Assembly (NCBI GenBank): GCA_031429355.1
Contig: JANOZM010000005.1
Span: forward strand, 62,001-126,000
Length of the DNA stretch: 64,000 nucleotides
Reading direction: 5' to 3'
From: JANOZM01 sp031429355
GTDB taxonomy: Bacteria > Pseudomonadota > Gammaproteobacteria > Burkholderiales > Burkholderiaceae_E
A program made the translations under genes and the position numbers. The notes beneath the pieces were generated by a model. That model had not been told where the DNA came from. It saw nothing but the letters and a program-made list of their open reading frames with translations, and did not search any database. How positions within the stretch are numbered: position 1 is the stretch's first letter; each line of letters begins with the position of its first letter. Shown here piece by piece: positions 58,513 through 64,000 of this stretch.

Positions 58513-58947
58513 TTAAGCGGCGTTACTGATAAATAAATTGTCTTGCCCAACTTGAGTTGCAGCCGCACCGCGTGCGATACGATGTACAGTTTGGCGCGTC
58601 GCTTGAAACTCTCGTTGAATAACTACTAAAGCAGCTTCAGCTTGGCCACTACCGCAAATAAAAATATCAATTGCGGCCATGTTGTTCTCGGGCCAAGTGT
58701 GAATTGAAATATGCGATTCGGCCAACATTAAAACGCCAGTGACGCCTTGTTGTTCGCCAAAGCTGTGCAGGTGTCTTTGTAAAATGGTGGCTTTGGCTGC
58801 TTGTGCGGCTTTTACCAAGATGGCTTCTATCCGCAAGCCATCGCAAAGCAATGCCGCTTGCACACCCCACAAATCGGCCAGTATATGTAGACCATTGGAG
58901 TGATGTACCGGTGTTGCTGACAGTGGACTATTTGTGTCGACCACCAC
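58513..58947 (-). CDS. speD: S-adenosylmethionine decarboxylase (class 1, prokaryotic)
   Basis: SpeD decarboxylates SAM to supply aminopropyl groups for spermidine. It is a pyruvoyl enzyme. The self-cleavage site is in MLAESHISIHTWPENNMAAI (Ser becomes pyruvoyl), and DIFICGSGQAEAALVVIQRE follows. Several in-frame GTG codons exist; GTG 58947 (or 58944) follows a GGGAG and gives about 144 residues close to the usual length; the frame extends to 59001 but that part overlaps a small membrane-protein gene. Its pairing with a SpeE-like gene nearby is consistent. Confidence 0.9.
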   Translation of the reverse strand: MVVDTNSPLSATPVHHSNGLHILADLWGVQAALLCDGLRIEAILVKAAQAAKATILQRHLHSFGEQQGVTGVLMLAESHISIHTWPENNMAAIDIFICGSGQAEAALVVIQREFQATRQTVHRIARGAAATQVGQDNLFISNAA

Positions 58948-59083
58948 CGCTCCCACCACTAGAACTGTAAACCCCACCAGAGCGGTAGCTGCTGCTGCCA
59001 CTGTTTGAGTCTTTGGAATAAGCCATAACAGAGGCTACCGTAATGACTACTGCCGCGTAAAAATAATAAAGTGCTCGGCCCAT
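58928..59083 (-). CDS. Small membrane protein with Ser/Gly tail
   Basis: A 51-residue frame from ATG 59083 to TAG 58928. It has an N-terminal transmembrane segment (LYYFYAAVVITVASVMAYSK) and a tail of Ser/Gly/Tyr repeats (GGVYSSSGGSGGGRHK). It lies between the DUF4178 and speD genes and overlaps the speD start by about 20 bases, indicating coupling. Similar Gly-rich small proteins often occur in DUF350/DUF4178/SPFH clusters (recollection, not searched). Small but well placed. Confidence 0.65.
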   Translation of the reverse strand: MGRALYYFYAAVVITVASVMAYSKDSNSGSSSYRSGGVYSSSGGSGGGRHK

Positions 59084-59098
59084 TATTTGGCAAACTTT

Positions 59099-60598
59099 CT
59101 ATTCATCATCGCCGCCCGATTTGTCTGCATTTTTCGCAATCCATAAGGGCGCCCACAAAGCCATCGTTGCAAATAGCATTTCTTCTATTGGGGTGTCTAA
59201 GCTACCCATAAACATAGCGGGCAATAGGATCATTAACAAAATTCCCGTTGTAATAATAGAAGGGGTAATTAAAAAGTGTTGACCCGATAGCGTATCGGCA
59301 ACTTTTCCCGACTTTGCATCACCAGCTCTTTTTTTGCCAAAAGCAACTAATAAATCGTGACCGTTTGCAGTATTGCCAATCGACCAACTTTGTTCTTTGT
59401 CGGTCAATTCACAAGCTAAAACTTTGTCGCCGGCACGGTACTCTTGTATAGAAACAATTTCCCCAACTTTAGCTTGCCAATTAAAAGCGCCCGCTACGTA
59501 GCTGGTTTCGGCTTTGTACTCTTCCATTAAGTTAAAGCGCTGGCCGTCTAGGGTTGCGGCACCAGTGCTTACTTCGGGTTGAGTATCGGAGACGCGAATC
59601 CATTGCCATGCGCCATCGCTATTGCTAGCCCAACGCAAACCTTGGGACTCGTTATAAAGCAAATATTCTTCCCAACGAGACGAACGATCGCCCGCTACGT
59701 TTTTTTGCATTACCCCTAACACTGTCCAATCAAAGCCGTGAACTTTTCCGAAATCACCGGGCATTAGCGCAGTAACAACTTTGCTTTGTTCAGCGCGTTC
59801 AACTTCAAGCAACAGGCTGCCTTCTTGAAGGCGTAGTTCGCTTTTACACTTTGGACAAACGATGCTGGGCGTTTGGTTGGGCACTAATTTAATGTTGCCG
59901 CCACACGATTTACAGGCGAATAGCTGAATTTGCTTTGGGTTGACTTTTGCGACGGTTGAATCGCCGCTAAAGCGATCTTTCAAATCGCGTAGCCGCTTGC
60001 CTTCTAGTTGATCGAAAGTTACCGTGTTACCGCGATAAACCGTGGGCTCTTCACCGTCTGAATAATCGAGAGTCACTAGTTCGGAACCGGAGCGACTATC
60101 GACCGTACGCGCTTGCCAGCGGCTATCAACAGGAAAGGGTAGCTCGCCTTCAGCGGCTACACATTGCGCGCTGCGTTTGTCGATAACAGTGAAGGACTTG
60201 CCACCCAAATTAAACGCTTTACCTGGCAAGACACTATCGAACGTGGGTAATTTTTTGGGTTGTCCTAAGCTTTCTAAAACCGCGAATTGGTCTGATGCAT
60301 CGCTGAGCCAACCGGTTTTGCCATCAACAAAAAGGATATACCACTCGTTCCAAAAACCTTGTTCATAGCGCATTTGGATTCGACCAATGACGCTAAAGTT
60401 GCGGCCCTTAAAACTACCCTCAGCGCTTATTTGTAGGCGCGAGTAATCTTCTAACAACTGTGCTTGTTTGCCGATAAGTTGAAGCTGCTCGGCATTGCGC
60501 GCAATGGTTGATTTACAAAAATTACAAACTGCAGTGGTGCTGGCGGCCGAATAAAATTTAATCGGCGCGCCGCAGCTGGGGCACTCGCTAGAAAACAT
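59099..60598 (-). CDS. DUF4178 protein with zinc ribbons
   Basis: A 499-residue protein. Two zinc-ribbon-like Cys clusters are visible: CPSCGAPI...CNFCKS at the N-terminus and CKSCGGNIK...CPKCKSELR near residue 225-250. Two DUF4178 repeats (RIQMRYEQGFWNEWYILFVD, DWTVLGVMQ, SSRWEEYLLYNESQGLRWAS) have the GKxFxVxGxI-type turn. A hydrophobic C-terminus (IITTGILLMILLPAMFMGSL) anchors it. It is 5 bases after the SPFH gene. Confidence 0.88.
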   Translation of the reverse strand: MFSSECPSCGAPIKFYSAASTTAVCNFCKSTIARNAEQLQLIGKQAQLLEDYSRLQISAEGSFKGRNFSVIGRIQMRYEQGFWNEWYILFVDGKTGWLSDASDQFAVLESLGQPKKLPTFDSVLPGKAFNLGGKSFTVIDKRSAQCVAAEGELPFPVDSRWQARTVDSRSGSELVTLDYSDGEEPTVYRGNTVTFDQLEGKRLRDLKDRFSGDSTVAKVNPKQIQLFACKSCGGNIKLVPNQTPSIVCPKCKSELRLQEGSLLLEVERAEQSKVVTALMPGDFGKVHGFDWTVLGVMQKNVAGDRSSRWEEYLLYNESQGLRWASNSDGAWQWIRVSDTQPEVSTGAATLDGQRFNLMEEYKAETSYVAGAFNWQAKVGEIVSIQEYRAGDKVLACELTDKEQSWSIGNTANGHDLLVAFGKKRAGDAKSGKVADTLSGQHFLITPSIITTGILLMILLPAMFMGSLDTPIEEMLFATMALWAPLWIAKNADKSGGDDE

Positions 60599-60603
60599 AC
60601 TAA

Positions 60604-61638
60604 TTAGCCAATCAGTTTTTTCAGGATTTCTGCTTTTGCATTATCAAAATCGGCTTGGCTAATAAGGCCTTTATCAAGCATGCCTTTTAGTTTTCCTAAA
60701 CGATCTTCTGGGCTTTCTGTTGGGGCTGCAGCTGCACCACCATTTTGATTGCCCGCGTTTTGCCCCATCCCAAGGCCCATATTTTGGCCCATCGATTGAC
60801 CCATCGCTTGTCCAATGGCCATCCCCACACCCAAGTTCGCACCGAGGCCCGCCATGCCACCCTCATTTTGCGCGGCCAACGGAATTGCATTGGCGGTTTG
60901 GAATTTTGTATAGGCATTTAAATCACCGGCCATGCCCATCGCAATACGTTTATCAAGCGCGGCTTGCAATTCGTCGGGTAGAGAAATTGATTGAATCATG
61001 AACGAGTCAAGTGCCAGTCCAGAAGCAGCAAATGCTGGGCCTAAAACAGCGATCACCGCTTGCGCCATCTGAGTTTGATTGGCCGCCATATCTAAAAATG
61101 GCACGCCAGCATTACCGATGGCATTGGCCAAATTAGATAGCACTAAACCATCCAGTTGTTCGCTTAAATCTTCGGCCGTTAAGACCGCGCGATTGCCAGC
61201 AATTTCGGTAAAGAATTTTTTAGCATCGGTAATACGATACGAGTACAAGCCGAAGGCGCGCATCCGCACCATGCCAAAATCTTTGTCACGAATCGAGATG
61301 GCTTGCGGGGTGCCCCAGCGTTGGCCAATAACTTGACGGGTCGAGAAAAAATAAACATCCGACTTAAACGGGGACTCAAATAACTTATCCCAGTTTTTTA
61401 AATAGGTTAAGACCGGCAAAGTATTGGTGCTCAGCTTGTACATGCCAGCACCAAAAACATCGGCCATTTTGCCTTCGTTAATAAACACGGCCTGCTGAGT
61501 TTCGCGGACAGTTAGCGACCCGCCGTACTGCACCTCTTGATCTTCCATTGGGAAGCGCCACATCAATACATTATCAGCCTGATCAGGCCATTGAATAATG
61601 TCAATAAACTGCTTTTTAATAAATGAAGTTAAGCTCAT
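60604..61638 (-). CDS. SPFH/band-7 protein, YdjI-like, with SHOCT-type tail
   Basis: A 344-residue SPFH-domain protein: LMWRFPMEDQEVQYGGSLTV, TQQAVFINEGKMADVFGAGM, YFFSTRQVIGQRWGTPQAIS, DFGMVRMRAFGLYSYRITDA. A Met/Gly-rich repeat linker (GMGQNAGNQNGGA) precedes a SHOCT-like end (SPEDRLGKLKGMLDKGLISQ, ADFDNAKAEIL). Such proteins scaffold membrane complexes in DUF4178/DUF350/polyamine clusters. It shares an operon with DUF350 upstream and DUF4178 downstream. Confidence 0.9.
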   Translation of the reverse strand: MSLTSFIKKQFIDIIQWPDQADNVLMWRFPMEDQEVQYGGSLTVRETQQAVFINEGKMADVFGAGMYKLSTNTLPVLTYLKNWDKLFESPFKSDVYFFSTRQVIGQRWGTPQAISIRDKDFGMVRMRAFGLYSYRITDAKKFFTEIAGNRAVLTAEDLSEQLDGLVLSNLANAIGNAGVPFLDMAANQTQMAQAVIAVLGPAFAASGLALDSFMIQSISLPDELQAALDKRIAMGMAGDLNAYTKFQTANAIPLAAQNEGGMAGLGANLGVGMAIGQAMGQSMGQNMGLGMGQNAGNQNGGAAAAPTESPEDRLGKLKGMLDKGLISQADFDNAKAEILKKLIG

Positions 61639-61668
61639 TGTTAGTTCCTTAAATGGGTGGATGTGTTT

Positions 61669-62061
61669 TTACGAAAACAAACATGCGGCATTAATAATGC
61701 CAGCACATAAAGCGGTCCCGCCCGACATCATGCCGACAGCGGCGTTATTTTCTTCAATTTGGTGAGCCAAATCGCTAAACACCCGATTTAACCCAACGTA
61801 AACGATAATTTGTACGACCAATGCGCCGACCGACCAAACGATAAAGTTGGTAAACGAGGCGTGGGTAAGGATACTGGCGGCAATGGTGATAGAAAAACCC
61901 AGCATCGACCCGGATAAAAAGTACGCGACTGCACGATTACCGTGTTTTAAAAGGGCAATTTCTTTGTACGGGGTAAATCGGACATAAACAAAGAAAAAGA
62001 CTGCCAACAAAGCCAGACCGGCAAATAAATAGCCTAAGTACGATACGATTGGATGAACCAC
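61669..62061 (-). CDS. DUF350 membrane protein
   Basis: A 130-residue inner membrane protein with four hydrophobic segments and a conserved charged turn (YVRFTPYKEIALLKHGNRAV, AYFLSGSMLGFSITIAASIL). This is the DUF350 pattern. Start at GTG 62061 with GGAG before it. First gene of the minus-strand operon and divergent (58 bases) from the SpeE-like gene. DUF350 function is not established. Confidence 0.9.
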   Translation of the reverse strand: MVHPIVSYLGYLFAGLALLAVFFFVYVRFTPYKEIALLKHGNRAVAYFLSGSMLGFSITIAASILTHASFTNFIVWSVGALVVQIIVYVGLNRVFSDLAHQIEENNAAVGMMSGGTALCAGIINAACLFS

Positions 62062-62119
62062 TGCAAATTCTCCTGGGTGCTTTTTTTGGTTAGCCGTAGC
62101 TTAATTCAGATCGTATTGT

Positions 62120-63781
62120 ATGCATAACCGCGTTTTAGTTCTATCAGTGTTTGTTGTTGCCTCATGCGGCTTGGCCTACGAACTAATTGCCGGGGCTTTG
62201 TCCAGCTATTTGTTGGGCGATTCTATCCTGCAATTTTCCTCAATTATTGGCTGTTACCTGTTTGCAATGGGGGTCGGGGCGCATTTCTCACGTTACGTTG
62301 ACGACGAACACGTCGTCGAGCGTTTTATCGACATTGAATTGCTCATTGCCTTAATTGGCGGCATTTCCGCGACGCTCTTGTTTTTAATATTCGTTTGGTC
62401 AGCTGGTTCATTTCGAACAGTACTGTACGCCGTAGTGTTTATGATCGGCGCAATGGTCGGCATGGAAATACCTTTGGTGATGCGAATTTTAAATGATCGT
62501 AAGACCGAATTTAAAGAGTTAGTCAGTCGGGTGCTCACCTTCGACTATTTAGGTGCATTAGCGGTATCGCTGCTATTTCCATTGGTGCTGGCACCAAAAC
62601 TTGGTTTGTCGCGCACCGCGTTTTTGTTTGGCCTAATGAATGCGGGCGTTGGATTTTGGATGATTCGATTGTTTAAAGACGATCTACTAAAAACTAAGGC
62701 TACTACAGCACTAACCAGTACTGCGCTAACCAATACTGCGCTAACCAGTGTTTCGCAAAGTGTTGTTGCAGACAATGATGTTGCGCATAACAAGCCCGTT
62801 GATGCAGCACCAATTAGCGTACAGCCCAATTTAGTAAAAAAGTACAATTTTTTGCAACTTAAAGCAGCCATGGTGATTGGCATTATGATTTTGGGTTTGG
62901 GCTTTTCAGATCGCCTCACAAGTTGGACCGAGCGACAGTTGTACGGCGATGAGGTTGTACATGCTTTTACCTCGCCTTACCAACGTATCGTGGTAACAAG
63001 TTGGAAAAGCGATTTACGTTTATTTATTAACGGAAATTTGCAATTTTCGTCTCGCGATGAACACCGTTATCACGAAGCTTTGGTGCATCCCGTGATGCAA
63101 GCTCACGGTAAGGCCGGGCGAGTATTAGTGTTGGGTGGTGGCGATGGGCTTGCAGTGCGTGAAATTTTAAAGTATCCCGAAGTGCTTAGTATTACTTTGG
63201 TCGATCTTGATCCGCAAATGACGCAACTATTTGCAGCCTCAGCCCTTTTGGTTAAGTTAAACGAAAACTCGTTGAATAGTGCAAAAGTTAAAATTGTGAA
63301 CCAAGACGCGATGGTCTGGCTAGAGGGGCACAAAGAACAATACGATGTCGTTATTATCGATTTACCGGACCCCTCTAACTTCTCGCTCGGCAAGCTCTAT
63401 TCAGTGCCGTTTTATCGATTGCTTTCAAAGCACATTGCTAGCAACGGTTTGATGACGGTGCAAAGCACTTCACCGTATTTTGCGCCAAATGCTTTTTGGT
63501 CAATTAATGCCACTTTAAAAGAAGCGAAGTTACAAACTTGGCCTTATCACCTGTATGTGCCGTCGTTTGGCGAGTGGGGTTTTGTCGTTGCTAGCCCCAG
63601 TCGACCATTTGAAGTACCCACCGAGTATCGAGCACAAACGCGGTATTTGGATGGCATTAACGCGCCAGCAATGTTTGTGTTTCCTAAAGATATGGCAGCG
63701 CGTAATGTACAGCCTAATTTTTTGAACACCCAAGTGCTAGTTCGTTATTTTGAAACGGATTGGGCCAATGCCAACCGATAG
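62120..63781 (+). CDS. Membrane-bound polyamine aminopropyltransferase (SpeE-like)
   Basis: A 553-residue protein with about six transmembrane segments in residues 1-200 (VFVVASCGLAYELIAGALSS, YLLGDSILQFSSIIGCYLFA). A Thr/Ala-rich linker precedes a SpeE-like catalytic half: RVLVLGGGDGLAVREILKYP (SAM site), DLDPQM, and VVIIDLPDPSNFSLGKLYSV with the catalytic Asp. Long membrane-fused SpeE proteins are typical of DUF350/DUF4178/SpeD clusters. It is divergent from the SpeD operon, and its stop overlaps the next gene. Confidence 0.9.
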   Translation: MHNRVLVLSVFVVASCGLAYELIAGALSSYLLGDSILQFSSIIGCYLFAMGVGAHFSRYVDDEHVVERFIDIELLIALIGGISATLLFLIFVWSAGSFRTVLYAVVFMIGAMVGMEIPLVMRILNDRKTEFKELVSRVLTFDYLGALAVSLLFPLVLAPKLGLSRTAFLFGLMNAGVGFWMIRLFKDDLLKTKATTALTSTALTNTALTSVSQSVVADNDVAHNKPVDAAPISVQPNLVKKYNFLQLKAAMVIGIMILGLGFSDRLTSWTERQLYGDEVVHAFTSPYQRIVVTSWKSDLRLFINGNLQFSSRDEHRYHEALVHPVMQAHGKAGRVLVLGGGDGLAVREILKYPEVLSITLVDLDPQMTQLFAASALLVKLNENSLNSAKVKIVNQDAMVWLEGHKEQYDVVIIDLPDPSNFSLGKLYSVPFYRLLSKHIASNGLMTVQSTSPYFAPNAFWSINATLKEAKLQTWPYHLYVPSFGEWGFVVASPSRPFEVPTEYRAQTRYLDGINAPAMFVFPKDMAARNVQPNFLNTQVLVRYFETDWANANR

Positions 63782-64000
63782 TCAACAACCCCTTGGTATT
63801 CAATTACCTCGCCGCAAGTTTTTAAGGCAGGCTACGAAGCTAGGGGCTGGTTTTAATTTAACGAGCCCCGTTGTATCGCTGCTCAGTAGCGCAGGGCTTT
63901 TAGCAGGCTGCGAAGGCCCACAGCTTTGGGATAAAGTTAAGACTACTGTAGATCGTCCGGGTATGGCCTTAGGCCATGCAATGCGTGCTTTATCGAGCGC
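63768..64000 (+). CDS. Tat-exported protein, probable FAD-dependent oxidoreductase (5' part)
   Basis: A gene starting at ATG 63768, inside the SpeE-like stop, and running out of the window with 77 codons visible. It has a twin-arginine signal (LPRRKFLRQATKLGAGFNLT) and a cysteine (LLAGCEG) after a hydrophobic stretch, then DRPGMALGHAMRALSS. The PGMxxGHxxR pattern is familiar from FAD-dependent oxidoreductases encoded after membrane SpeE proteins. The call relies on that pattern and context, since the FAD site is not in view. Confidence 0.65.
   Translation, partial: MPTDSQQPLGIQLPRRKFLRQATKLGAGFNLTSPVVSLLSSAGLLAGCEGPQLWDKVKTTVDRPGMALGHAMRALSS

Overview
The window looks like chromosomal DNA of a betaproteobacterium, probably Burkholderiales, of moderate GC. 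Supporting signs are the macromolecular-synthesis genes rpsU-yqeY-dnaG-rpoD, an RpoD with a very long Lys/Ala/Pro-rich N-terminus, PEP-CTERM-like secreted proteins, and tsaD transcribed away from rpsU. I could not search any database, so the lineage is an inference.

Layout. (1) 1-7.7 kb: partial tsaD, a flavoprotein, DUF6172 and DUF2167 proteins, two unrecognised secreted proteins and an S41 peptidase. (2) 7.8-18.4 kb: an accessory island between tsaD and rpsU, which I expect to lie much closer together in relatives. It holds HipBA, an XRE + PIN toxin/antitoxin operon, a SIR2-like protein, a HigBA pair and VapBC. Three degraded IS91-family transposase 3' ends, all in one orientation, separate the first cassettes. 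Also here are a small NTF2/ABM-fold operon with a divergent LysR regulator, a PEP-CTERM-like protein, and two remnants of one PIN gene. (3) 18.6-25.8 kb: DUF4197, then rpsU-yqeY-dnaG-rpoD ending in a clear terminator. (4) 25.9-30.2 kb: three overlapping genes (LuxR-type HTH, Crp/Fnr with an intact cyclic-nucleotide cassette, class III cyclase-AAA-TPR) that could form a signalling circuit. (5) 30.2-41.2 kb: a 1735-residue DyP peroxidase/P450-like/SGNH hydrolase fusion preceded by a PG-binding/CHAP protein; divergent from them, a tandemly duplicated pair of unrecognised lipoproteins and a PEP-CTERM-like protein. (6) 41.2-45.5 kb: recQ with a duplicated, deleted copy of its 3' part on the far side of an AbrB/PIN module; one complete CAU tRNA flanked by broken copies full of perfect palindromes; and a second HigBA touching the last tRNA fragment. 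(7) 45.7-56.1 kb: diguanylate cyclase, membrane protease-like protein, GNAT, redoxin, a GTPase/Roadblock operon, DMT transporter, 2-dehydropantoate reductase, DUF6502 and a lipoprotein. (8) 56.1-64 kb: a minus-strand run DUF350-SPFH-DUF4178-small membrane protein-SpeD-SRAP-amidase-BCCP, with a membrane SpeE-like gene and a Tat-signal protein divergent from it.

The strongest candidates for something new are the DyP/P450/SGNH fusion with its cell-wall and lipoprotein neighbours, the IS91-punctuated toxin/defence cassettes, the palindrome-interrupted tRNA copies, and the Crp/cyclase operon.
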